NCBI RefSeq assembly: GCF_030815955.1
Contig: NZ_JAUSXK010000001.1
Span: 3,658,001-3,722,000 of the forward strand
Source: Microbacterium murale
Lineage (GTDB): Bacteria; Actinomycetota; Actinomycetes; Actinomycetales; Microbacteriaceae
Direction of reading: 5' to 3'
Length of the DNA: 64,000 bases
The position numbers were made by a program, and so were the translations under genes. Shown in pieces: positions 47,760 to 55,500 of the stretch (position 1 is its first letter; every line of letters starts with the position of its first letter). Below the pieces are notes generated by a model, which did no database searches, was not told where the DNA came from, and was given only the letters and a program-made list of their open reading frames with translations.

Positions 47760-49732
47760 TGAGAGTGAACGATTCCCCGACCATCGATACTGTCCTGGTG
47801 GCCAATCGCGGCGAGATCGCCCGCCGCATCATCCGCACGCTGCGGGATCAGGGCATCCGCAGCGTCGCGGTCTACAGCGACGCGGATGTCGCTGCACCTC
47901 ATGTACGTGAAGCCGATGACGCCGTCCTGATCGGGCGTGCCCCCGCAGCGGAGTCCTATCTCGACGTGGACGCCGTGATCAGAGCCGCGCAGCACAGCGG
48001 CGCTGATGCGATCCACCCGGGCTACGGGTTCCTCTCGGAGAGCGTCGCGCTTGCTCAAGCCTGCGCGCGTGCGGGGATCGTCTTCATCGGGCCTTCGACC
48101 CTCGCCCTCGAGATCATGGGAGACAAGGCGAAGGCGCGCGAGCACGTCGCCGCGCGCGGAGTACCCGTCGTGCCTGGCTTCACGGCGGAGGGACTGTCGG
48201 ATGCAGAGATCGCGGGGCGAGCAGACGAGATCGGCTACCCGCTCCTGGTCAAGCCCAGTGCAGGCGGCGGGGGCAAAGGGATGGAGATCGTCTCGGATGC
48301 CGATGGACTCGGTACAGCGCTGGCCTCTGCCCGACGCATCGCCAGAGCGGCGTTCGGAGACGACGCGCTCGTTCTGGAGCGGCTCATCCGCCGCCCGCGC
48401 CACATCGAGGTGCAGGTGTTCGGAGACAGCCACGGCACAGTGATCGCGCTCGGCGAGCGCGAGTGCACGCTGCAGCGTCGGCACCAGAAGGTCGTCGAGG
48501 AGGCGCCGTCTGCCGGGCTCACGGTCGGCCTCACGGAGCGACTGCTCGAGGCGGCCGTGCGCGCCGCTGAGAGCGTGGCCTACGTCGGGGCCGGCACTGT
48601 CGAATTCCTCGTCGACGCCGATGCTCCCGATGATTTCTTCTTCATCGAGATGAACACGCGGCTGCAGGTCGAGCATCCGGTGACCGAAGCGGTGACGGGC
48701 CTCGACCTCGTGGCCCTGCAGCTCGGCGTCGCGGCCGGTGGGGCGCTGCCGGCACCACCTGCGCTGAGCGGGCACGCCGTGGAGGCCCGCATCTACGCGG
48801 AGTCGCCGGAGCGCGACTTCCTGCCTTCGACCGGACGCATCCTGCGCTTCGCAGTCCCGCGCGGCGTGCGAGTGGATGCAGCGATCGAGACGGGCAGCGA
48901 AGTCACGGGGTTCTACGACCCGATGATCGCGAAGGTCATCGCCTACGGTCCCGACCGCGCGACCGCACTGGCCCGTCTCGATCAGGCTCTGGCTCAGACC
49001 ATCGTGCTCGGGGCGGACACGAACATCGCCTTCCTTCGGCAGCTGCTCGCGAACGAGCGGGTCGTCAGCGGCGACCTCGACACCGGCCTGATCGAAACAC
49101 TGCTGCCCGTGCGATCCGCGGAACCATCCGCCGCGATGATCGCTGCAGCGAAACAGGAGCTGCTGCGTGGGACAGGACGTGCTGAGCCCCGTCTCACGCA
49201 GGACGTCCTGTTTCGACGAAGCGGAGGCGTGTGGGGTGCTCTCACCGACACCGATGCACGGGCGGTCGCCTTTCTCACGGACGCGGAAGAGATCGTCGAG
49301 AGCTCCTCGGATGCAGTGGGAGGAGTCATCGCAGCCACCGATGCAGATGGCGCGATCTGGGTGAGCGAAGACGGCCGCTCGATGCGCCTGCGCCCAGTGG
49401 ACCGCCGTCAACGGATGCTGCGACGACTCGCCGCGCAGCGTCCGGTCAGCGCCGAGACTGCCCCGGAGGCCCGCGCCCCGATGCCGGGAAGCATCGTCGC
49501 CGTGCACGTGGAGGAGGGCGCCGCCGTGACGGCGGGGCAGCCGCTCGTGTCGATCGAGGCGATGAAGATGGAGCATCCAGTACTCGCCCCGCACGACGGC
49601 ACGGTGCATCTGCTCGTCACCGTAGGAGACCAGGCGAAGCGTGACCAGGCTGTCGCGACGGTGACCCCCGTTGCGGTGACACCTGCCGAGACGATCGCGC
49701 CGGAAGACATCCCAGAAGGAGGAACAGCATGA
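47759..49732 (+). CDS. accA1: biotin carboxylase/biotin carboxyl-carrier subunit of methylcrotonoyl-CoA carboxylase
   Basis: 657 residues from the ATG at 47759, which overlaps the previous stop as TGATG (a GTG 3 nt earlier is an alternative). Biotin carboxylase motifs: VLVANRGEIARRI, KPSAGGGGKGMEIV (ATP grasp loop), RRPRHIEVQVFGD and RECTLQRRHQKVVEE. The biotin attachment site is EAMKMEHP near residue 600, with K603 the biotinylated lysine. It supplies the carboxyl group for the beta subunit. Large antisense open frames on this gene are shadows of its high-GC codons. The next gene overlaps by ATGA and has an AAGGAGG Shine-Dalgarno. Confidence 0.94.
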   Translation: MRVNDSPTIDTVLVANRGEIARRIIRTLRDQGIRSVAVYSDADVAAPHVREADDAVLIGRAPAAESYLDVDAVIRAAQHSGADAIHPGYGFLSESVALAQACARAGIVFIGPSTLALEIMGDKAKAREHVAARGVPVVPGFTAEGLSDAEIAGRADEIGYPLLVKPSAGGGGKGMEIVSDADGLGTALASARRIARAAFGDDALVLERLIRRPRHIEVQVFGDSHGTVIALGERECTLQRRHQKVVEEAPSAGLTVGLTERLLEAAVRAAESVAYVGAGTVEFLVDADAPDDFFFIEMNTRLQVEHPVTEAVTGLDLVALQLGVAAGGALPAPPALSGHAVEARIYAESPERDFLPSTGRILRFAVPRGVRVDAAIETGSEVTGFYDPMIAKVIAYGPDRATALARLDQALAQTIVLGADTNIAFLRQLLANERVVSGDLDTGLIETLLPVRSAEPSAAMIAAAKQELLRGTGRAEPRLTQDVLFRRSGGVWGALTDTDARAVAFLTDAEEIVESSSDAVGGVIAATDADGAIWVSEDGRSMRLRPVDRRQRMLRRLAAQRPVSAETAPEARAPMPGSIVAVHVEEGAAVTAGQPLVSIEAMKMEHPVLAPHDGTVHLLVTVGDQAKRDQAVATVTPVAVTPAETIAPEDIPEGGTA

Positions 49733-50880
49733 CCGAGGATCTCACCGCCGAGGAGGCCGAGCTCGCCGCCATGGTGCGCGAGTTCGCCGAGACCGTCGTC
49801 GCGCCGCAGTCGTATGAGGCGGACCGCACACACACCCTGTCCATGGACGTCGTCGGTCAGATGGGGGAGCTGGGGCTGTTCGGCCTTCCCTTCCCGGAAG
49901 AGCTGGGCGGCCAAGGCGGCGACTACATGGCGCTGGGCCTCGCGATCGAGGCTCTCGCACGCGTGGATCAGTCGATCGCGATCACGCTCGAGGCCGGTGT
50001 GAGCCTCGGGGCGATGCCGATCTTCCGTTTCGGAAACGACGCGCAGAAGGCCGAATACCTGCCAGACCTTCTCGCCGGTCGTGCTCTCGCCGGCTTCGGT
50101 CTCACCGAGCCGGAAGCGGGCAGCGATGCCGGCGCGACGCGCACCACAGCGCGGCGTGAGGGCGCGGAATGGGTGATCGACGGCACGAAGCAGTTCATCA
50201 CCAACTCCGGCACGCCCATCACCCGTTTCGTCACCGTCACGGCGGTCACCGGCATCCGAGAAGGTCGCAAGGAGATCTCGACCATCATCGTGCCGAACGG
50301 CACGCCCGGATTCACTGTGGAAGCGCCATATGACAAGGTCGGGTGGCGCGCGTCCGACACCCACCCGCTCACCTTCGACGGCGTCAGGGTGCCCGCGGAG
50401 AACCTGCTCGGCGAAGAGGGCCGCGGGTTCGGCAACTTCCTCAACATCCTCGACGAAGGTCGCATCGCGATCGCGGCACTGTCGACCGGTGCCGCGGAGG
50501 GCTGCTTGGAAGCGGCCGTCGAGTACGCGAAGAGCCGCACCGTGTTCGGCAGCGCCCTGAGCACGAGGCAGAACGCGCAGTTCACGTTGGCGCGCATGCG
50601 CGTGCGTGTGCATACGGCCCGTCTCGCCTGGCACCACGCCGCACGACTCCGAGACGCCGGCAAGCCGTTCGCAGAAGCATCGGCGATCGCGAAGATCGTC
50701 GCGGGAGACGCGGCGATGGACAATGCCAGGGACGCGACACAGATCTTCGGCGGCAACGGCTTCATGAACGAGTTCCCCGTGGCGCGCCACTATCGGGACT
50801 CGAAGATCCTCGAGATCGGCGAGGGCACCACAGAGGTCCAACTGCTGGTCATCGCGCGAGGGCTCGGGCTCGCCCGGTAG
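49729..50880 (+). CDS. acyl-CoA dehydrogenase, leucine-pathway member
   Basis: 383 residues. FAD/acyl-CoA motifs: GFGLTEPEAGSDAGATRTTA, IDGTKQFITNSG, TFDGVRVPAENLLGEEGRGF. The C-terminal EIGEGTTEVQLLVIARGLGLAR retains the canonical Glu of the YEGT motif (in human isovaleryl-CoA dehydrogenase this position is changed and the base lies elsewhere). By operon context it should oxidise isovaleryl-CoA to 3-methylcrotonyl-CoA. The M. tuberculosis homolog in the same place is FadE19. ATGA overlap with the biotin carboxylase gene. The cognate electron-transfer flavoprotein is not in the window. Confidence 0.92.
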   Translation: MTEDLTAEEAELAAMVREFAETVVAPQSYEADRTHTLSMDVVGQMGELGLFGLPFPEELGGQGGDYMALGLAIEALARVDQSIAITLEAGVSLGAMPIFRFGNDAQKAEYLPDLLAGRALAGFGLTEPEAGSDAGATRTTARREGAEWVIDGTKQFITNSGTPITRFVTVTAVTGIREGRKEISTIIVPNGTPGFTVEAPYDKVGWRASDTHPLTFDGVRVPAENLLGEEGRGFGNFLNILDEGRIAIAALSTGAAEGCLEAAVEYAKSRTVFGSALSTRQNAQFTLARMRVRVHTARLAWHHAARLRDAGKPFAEASAIAKIVAGDAAMDNARDATQIFGGNGFMNEFPVARHYRDSKILEIGEGTTEVQLLVIARGLGLAR

Positions 50881-50889
50881 CGTGTGGAC

Positions 50890-51375
50890 ATGACAGACAT
50901 CGTCCAGCGGGGACTGTACTTCGAGGAGTTCGAGGTCGGGGCACGCTACCTGCATCGACCTGGGCGCACGGCGACCGAGGCCGACAACGTGCTCTTCACG
51001 ACGCTGACCATGAACACGCAGGCGTTGCATCTGGACGCCGCGTTCGCCGCGGAGCAGGAGTTCGGACAGCGTCTGATGAACTCGATGTGGACGCTGTCGA
51101 CAATGGTCGGGGCCTCCGTCGCCCAGCTCACGCAGGGCACGCTCGTGGCTCAGCTCGGCCTCGGCGAGATCACATTCCCGCATCCGTTGTTCACCGGCGA
51201 CACTCTGTACACCGAGAGCGTCGTGACCGAGAAGAGACTCTCCTCATCGCGTCTCGGGCAGGGCATCTGCACGATCGCGCACACGGGACGCAATCAGGAC
51301 GACGTCGTCGTCGCGAAGGCCACGCGGACTGCGTTGGTGCATTGTCTGCCTGCGGAGGTGCCGGATGCCGTTTGA
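50890..51375 (+). CDS. MaoC-family (R)-specific enoyl-CoA hydratase
   Basis: 161 residues of the hot-dog fold: GLYFEEFEVGARYLHRPGRT, then the conserved Asp-to-His dyad region ATEADNVLFTTLTMNTQALHLD. Starts at the ATG at 50890, since TAGCGT ends exactly 6 nt before it (it also starts 9 nt after the acyl-CoA dehydrogenase stop), so an internal leaderless promoter may add to operon read-through. Rv2499c is the M. tuberculosis counterpart in the same order. Expected reaction: hydration of 3-methylglutaconyl-CoA or a related enoyl-CoA. Overlaps the next gene by 11 nt. Confidence 0.88.
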   Translation: MTDIVQRGLYFEEFEVGARYLHRPGRTATEADNVLFTTLTMNTQALHLDAAFAAEQEFGQRLMNSMWTLSTMVGASVAQLTQGTLVAQLGLGEITFPHPLFTGDTLYTESVVTEKRLSSSRLGQGICTIAHTGRNQDDVVVAKATRTALVHCLPAEVPDAV

Positions 51376-52174
51376 CCTTGGTCCTGCGCTGCTTTTCTGC
51401 CCTGCGGATCGGCCCGAGAGATTCGAGAAGGCGCTGGAGCGCGCCGATGCGGTGATCCTCGATCTCGAGGATGCCGTGGCGCCGGCCGACAAGCCGGCGG
51501 CGCGCGCGAACCTGATGGCTGCGCGCATAGGGCACGAGCGTGTGATCGTGCGGGTCAATGCGACTGACACAGGTGACTTCGCAGGTGACCTCGCGGCGCT
51601 TGCGGACACGGACTTCCGCACGGTGATGCTCGCGAAAGCGGAGGACGCGGCGGCACTTGATGCCTTCGACGAGCGGTTCTCGCTGATAGCACTGTGCGAG
51701 ACCGCGCGCGGTGTGGCAGCGGCCGACAGCCTCGCCGCGCACGAGCGGGTCGTCGCGCTCATGTGGGGCGCGGAGGATCTGGTGGCATCCCTCGGCGGCA
51801 CTTCGAGTCGGGATTCGACTGGCCGATACCGCGACGTCGCGCGCTACGCCCGTTCCCGCGTGCTGGTGGAGGCCGGAGCGCACGGTAAGGCGGCGATCGA
51901 CGCTGTTCACATCGACCTGGACGACGCGGATGGCCTGGCGCGGGAAGCGGCGGATGCGGCGGCGTCCGGCTTCGCCGCGACGGCGTGCATCCATCCGAGC
52001 CAGGTCCCGGTCATCCGTGAGGCGTATCTTCCGGATGCTGCGACGGCGTCCTGGGCGGAGGCTGTGCTGGCGGCGGCAGAAGACGAGCGAGGCGTGTTCC
52101 GGTTCCGAGGACAGATGGTCGACGAGCCGGTGCTGCGGCACGCGCGGTCGGTGATCGCGCGCTCCGGCCGCTGA
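51365..52174 (+). CDS. citE: CitE-like CoA-ester lyase
   Basis: 269 residues of the HpcH/HpaI-citrate lyase beta family: LLFCPADRPERFEKALERAD, VILDLEDAVAP, the metal-binding Glu in ALCETARGVA and WGAEDLVASLGG, and ACIHPSQVPVI near the C-terminus. No CitD or CitF genes occur, so it is not a citrate lyase subunit but a stand-alone enzyme. Its M. tuberculosis counterpart (Rv2498c) is described as a beta-hydroxyacyl-CoA lyase in leucine and itaconate metabolism, and by context this should cleave 3-hydroxy-3-methylglutaryl-CoA or citramalyl-CoA. Starts inside the maoC gene with GGAGG about 5 nt upstream. Confidence 0.9.
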   Translation: MPFDLGPALLFCPADRPERFEKALERADAVILDLEDAVAPADKPAARANLMAARIGHERVIVRVNATDTGDFAGDLAALADTDFRTVMLAKAEDAAALDAFDERFSLIALCETARGVAAADSLAAHERVVALMWGAEDLVASLGGTSSRDSTGRYRDVARYARSRVLVEAGAHGKAAIDAVHIDLDDADGLAREAADAAASGFAATACIHPSQVPVIREAYLPDAATASWAEAVLAAAEDERGVFRFRGQMVDEPVLRHARSVIARSGR

Positions 52175-52214
52175 GATCTCACGTTCCGCGATGTTCAGGG
52201 CGCGCGAGGTGCGG

Positions 52215-52799
52215 TCAGGCGGTCGCTGTCTCGAGCAGTCGAAGAACTCCGGGCGCGGCCTCGAACCGGTGCACGGATCCGTTCGCGAGCGGTACGCCGA
52301 CCGGGGGCATCGTGCCGCCGGACGCGTGATCCAGCAGCGCGCGGATGACACCTCCGTGGGCGACGACGATGACCGACTCGGCGACCGGCGCTGAACGGCG
52401 GCGGGATGCGCGGGCGATCAGGTCGAGAGCGGCGAGCGCGCGCTGTCCCACTTGATCGAAGCTCTCGGCCTGCGGGACGTCGGCGTGCCAATCTCCGTAG
52501 CGGTCGATGTAGTCCGCGACGAGCATCCCCTCCGCCTCACCGAACTCACGCTCGCGGAGGTCGGAGACGAGTTCGGGCTCGCCGAGGCCGATCGCTTCGG
52601 CGATGATCTGCGCGGTCTCGTGCGCGCGCACGAGCGGGCTCGCGTAGATCGCGTGATGAGTGCCTTCGGTGAGGAGCGCCGCAGCGTTCCGCGCGTGGCC
52701 ACGGCCGGTCTCGTTCAGGGGGATGTCGGTCGAACCCTGGATGCGGCGGTCCAGGTTCCAGTCTGTCTGACCGTGGCGGACGAGGGTGATGAAGGTCAC
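52215..52799 (-). CDS. histidine phosphatase family protein
   Basis: 194 residues. Phosphoglycerate-mutase-like active site LVRHGQTDWNLDRRIQG at the N-terminus (His 9), with the acid/base Glu in LREREFGEAEG and the second His in VVAHGGVIRALLDH. Likely a small-molecule phosphatase; substrates of these proteins in actinobacteria vary. Starts at the GTG at 52797-52799, overlapping the sirtuin stop as GTGA, so it is the second gene of the sirtuin operon. Confidence 0.9.
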   Translation of the reverse strand: MTFITLVRHGQTDWNLDRRIQGSTDIPLNETGRGHARNAAALLTEGTHHAIYASPLVRAHETAQIIAEAIGLGEPELVSDLREREFGEAEGMLVADYIDRYGDWHADVPQAESFDQVGQRALAALDLIARASRRRSAPVAESVIVVAHGGVIRALLDHASGGTMPPVGVPLANGSVHRFEAAPGVLRLLETATA

Positions 52800-53635
52800 G
52801 TGAGAAGCTCCTGGAATGCGGGAAGGATGTCGCTGGTTCCGCCCGAGAGCGTCACGTGCGCCCAGGCGTCGGCGCGTGTCGGTTCGCGGTTGACGATGAT
52901 CAGGGGGATGCCGCGGCGTCGGACCCGTTCGATGAGCCGCACGCCCGAGTTCACGACGAGCGAGGAGCCGGCGACGATCAGGGCGTCGCTCGCCCGCAAC
53001 AGCGACTCAGCGGCGCGGAAGCGATCTGCGGGCACGTACTCGCCGAAGAAGACCACATCCGGCTTCAACATGCCGCCGCACACCGTGCACGTCGGCACGA
53101 TGAAGCCTTCGGTGTTCTCTGGAGCCACGTCGCCGTCCGGATTCAGGACGATGTTCTCCGGCACGGTGATCCACGGGTTGAGTGCTTCGATCTGCGTCGC
53201 GATGTCGCGGCGATCGAAGACCTGTCCGCACTGCAGACACACGACACGACGCATCGTGCCGTGCACCTCGATCACGCGACTGCTGCCGGCGCGCAGATGA
53301 AGTCCGTCGACGTTCTGCGTGATGACGCCGGAGGCGATCCCGTCGCGCTCCATCTCGGCGAGCGCGATATGGCCGGGATTCGGATCCGCGTCAGCGAACG
53401 CCCGCCATCCGAGATGACCGCCGATCCAGTACCGCCGTCGCGCGGTCTCGTCTGCGAGGTATCGCTGACCGGTCATCGGGTCTGCCCTCGTCCGCGCGCC
53501 CTCGCCGCGATACGCCGGTATCCCGGAGTCCGTCGAGATTCCTGCACCCGTGAGGATGGCGATCCTGCGCCCCCGAAGCAGGTCGACGGACTTCTCGATG
53601 CCGGCTGACAGCTCGGCACTGATCGTCGCGCTCAC
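52796..53635 (-). CDS. Sir2-family NAD-dependent protein deacetylase
   Basis: 279 residues from the GTG at 53633-53635 (GGGGAGG Shine-Dalgarno). GAGIS at 30-34, then TQNVDGLHLRAG and the catalytic His in VIEVHGTMRRVV. The zinc site is the two CxxC pairs, CLQCGQ and CTVCGG. KPDVVFFGEYVP follows, typical of class II (SIRT4-like) or bacterial sirtuins. Deacylates lysines of metabolic enzymes with NAD consumption. Upstream is trmH in the opposite direction. It precedes the histidine phosphatase in one operon. Confidence 0.93.
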   Translation of the reverse strand: MSATISAELSAGIEKSVDLLRGRRIAILTGAGISTDSGIPAYRGEGARTRADPMTGQRYLADETARRRYWIGGHLGWRAFADADPNPGHIALAEMERDGIASGVITQNVDGLHLRAGSSRVIEVHGTMRRVVCLQCGQVFDRRDIATQIEALNPWITVPENIVLNPDGDVAPENTEGFIVPTCTVCGGMLKPDVVFFGEYVPADRFRAAESLLRASDALIVAGSSLVVNSGVRLIERVRRRGIPLIIVNREPTRADAWAHVTLSGGTSDILPAFQELLT

Positions 53636-53719
53636 GAAACCTCCCCGAGCGAGTCTACGGCGTGCCCGCACGTTCACGGCCCTCCGGCCGCAGACACGAG
53701 CGATGGCAGAGTGGTCGAC

Positions 53720-54589
53720 ATGCCACTCGAGTACATCGCCGACAGCGAGGATCCGCGCCTTGCCGACTATCGAAACCTCACCGACACCGCCCTTCGCCGT
53801 GTGAAGGAACCACGGGAGGGGCTGTACATCGCCGAATCCGTGAAAGTCATCCGACGTGCGATCGATGCCGGACACCTGCCGCGCTCGGTGCTCACGCAGC
53901 GCAGATGGGTCGAGCAGGTCGAAGAGATGGTCGGCGAGGATGATGTGCCGGTCTATGTCGTCCCCGACGACGTCGCCGAACAGCTCACAGGCTACGCCGT
54001 GCACCGTGGCGCGCTGGCGTCGATGCACAGGCCTGCGCTGCCGACCGTGTCAGAGGTTCTCCGTGATGCGCGGCTCGTTCTGGTGCTGGAGGACTTGATC
54101 GAGCACACCAATGTCGGCGCGGCGTTCCGCGCGGCCGCCGGTCTCGGCGCGGATGCGGTGCTCGTCTCCTCGCGCTGCGCAGACCCGCTCTATCGCCGCA
54201 GCGTCAAGGTGAGCATGGGCACCGTTTTCCAAGTGCCGTGGACTCGAGTCGGCGAGTGGCCGGATGCTGTCGCTGACCTTCATGCGGCCGGGTTCGAGGT
54301 GGCTGCGCTCGCGTTGACCGACGACGCGGTGCCGCTGTCGCAGTACACCGCCGAGCGCCCGGACAGGGTGGCACTCGTACTGGGCACTGAGGGCGACGGC
54401 CTTTCGCGTGTCGCGCTGGAGTCTGCCGACACGGTCGTCACGATCCCGATGCGTGGCGGAGTGGACTCGCTGAACGTCGCCTCTGCTGCGGCAGTGGGCG
54501 CTGTGGGCGCTCGCGGACTGACTACTCCGCGTCCCGCCTCTCGTCCTCGGAGTAGACGATCGGTCCCGGTTCCGGGCGCTTCGCGGTGA
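53720..54589 (+). CDS. SpoU/TrmH-family RNA 2'-O-methyltransferase
   Basis: 289 residues. An N-terminal L30-like substrate-binding domain (about 1-105), then SpoU motifs: motif 1 LVLVLEDLIEHTNVGAAFRA, motif 2 VALVLGTEGDGLS and motif 3 IPMRGGVDSLNVASAAAVGA, the deep-knot SAM site. It methylates ribose in rRNA or tRNA; the exact nucleotide is unclear (RlmB or TrmH type are possible). The start could be the GTG at 53711 instead. The C-terminal tail after GLTTPRPAS is Arg/Pro/Ser-rich and overlaps the convergent SGNH gene by 68 nt. Confidence 0.9.
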   Translation: MPLEYIADSEDPRLADYRNLTDTALRRVKEPREGLYIAESVKVIRRAIDAGHLPRSVLTQRRWVEQVEEMVGEDDVPVYVVPDDVAEQLTGYAVHRGALASMHRPALPTVSEVLRDARLVLVLEDLIEHTNVGAAFRAAAGLGADAVLVSSRCADPLYRRSVKVSMGTVFQVPWTRVGEWPDAVADLHAAGFEVAALALTDDAVPLSQYTAERPDRVALVLGTEGDGLSRVALESADTVVTIPMRGGVDSLNVASAAAVGAVGARGLTTPRPASRPRSRRSVPVPGASR

Positions 54590-55364
54590 TGAGGTCACCG
54601 GACGACTGGTGCCTCAGCCGCCGCAGCACCCACGGCACGAGATGCTCCCGCGCCCAGCCGAGGTCTTCAGAACGCGCCTCACGCCAGGTGCGGGCGGGCC
54701 GGGGTTCCGGCTGCATCGCCTGCAGGTCGTTCGGAACGTTGAGGGCGCGCAGCACCATGCGGGCCACCTCGTGGTGTCCGAGTGCGTTGAAATGCAGTCG
54801 ATCGTCGTCGAAGAAACGGGTGTCCTGCACGGCCTTGAGCGCCCATTGATCCGCGACGATGCAGTCGTGCCGCTCGGCGATCGCACGGACGTTCTCGTTG
54901 TAGATCGCGACTTTGCCGCGGAAGGGCCGGAAGACGGGGGTGAACCCCGTGTCGATCCCGGTGAAGAGGACGATCGCGGCCCCGGTCGATGAGAGTCGGG
55001 CGACGGCGCCCTCGAGCTGCTCCGCGATCGCGTCCGGATCCGTACCGGGGCGGATGACGTCGTTTCCGCCGGCGCAGATGGAGATGAGATCGGGGCGAAG
55101 CGCGACGGCCGGCTCGATCTGGTCGGCGACGATCTGCGCGATGAGCTTGCCGCGCACGGCGAGGTTCGCGTAGGAGAAGCCGTCGACCTGACGGCCGAGC
55201 ACCTCCGCGACACGGTCGGCCCATCCGCGGTGTCCGTCAGGGACGGCCGGATCCGGATCTCCGATGCCTTCCGTGAACGAATCACCGACGGCGACGAATC
55301 GCCGCCAGGGGTGCACGGTCTCGTTAGCGACATACGGCGTTCTGAACGATTCCTCGTCGACCAT
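54522..55364 (-). CDS. SGNH/GDSL hydrolase
   Basis: 280 residues. Block I RFVAVGDSFTEGIG supplies the Ser, the Gly/Asn blocks are in LAVRGKLIAQIV and ICAGGNDVIRPG, and the Asp-x2-His pair is in FDDDRLHFNALGHHEVA. No signal peptide, so it is probably cytoplasmic, acting on an ester or acyl group. The AAGGAG Shine-Dalgarno precedes the ATG at 55362-55364. It is divergent from the helicase gene. Its 3' end overlaps the SpoU methyltransferase gene by 68 nt on the other strand. Confidence 0.9.
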   Translation of the reverse strand: MVDEESFRTPYVANETVHPWRRFVAVGDSFTEGIGDPDPAVPDGHRGWADRVAEVLGRQVDGFSYANLAVRGKLIAQIVADQIEPAVALRPDLISICAGGNDVIRPGTDPDAIAEQLEGAVARLSSTGAAIVLFTGIDTGFTPVFRPFRGKVAIYNENVRAIAERHDCIVADQWALKAVQDTRFFDDDRLHFNALGHHEVARMVLRALNVPNDLQAMQPEPRPARTWREARSEDLGWAREHLVPWVLRRLRHQSSGDLITAKRPEPGPIVYSEDERRDAE

Positions 55365-55500
55365 GAGTACTCCTTCGCTGCGCGTGCGGCCGGAACTATG
55401 GCCGCGCAGAGATCGAGCCTACTCGGGCGGCACGGCAGGAGGACAGGTCGAGCGTCGATGCCGCACCGAAGTGTCCCCGGCACCGATTACCCTTGATTCG

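Noticed and set aside
47627..49609. 660-codon antisense frame over the biotin carboxylase gene
   Set aside because: Shadow of high-GC coding sequence; no domain pattern, and the plus strand has complete biotin carboxylase motifs.
49408..51183. 591-codon antisense frame over the acyl-CoA dehydrogenase gene
   Set aside because: Composition is typical of reversed high-GC codons, and the true gene is on the plus strand.
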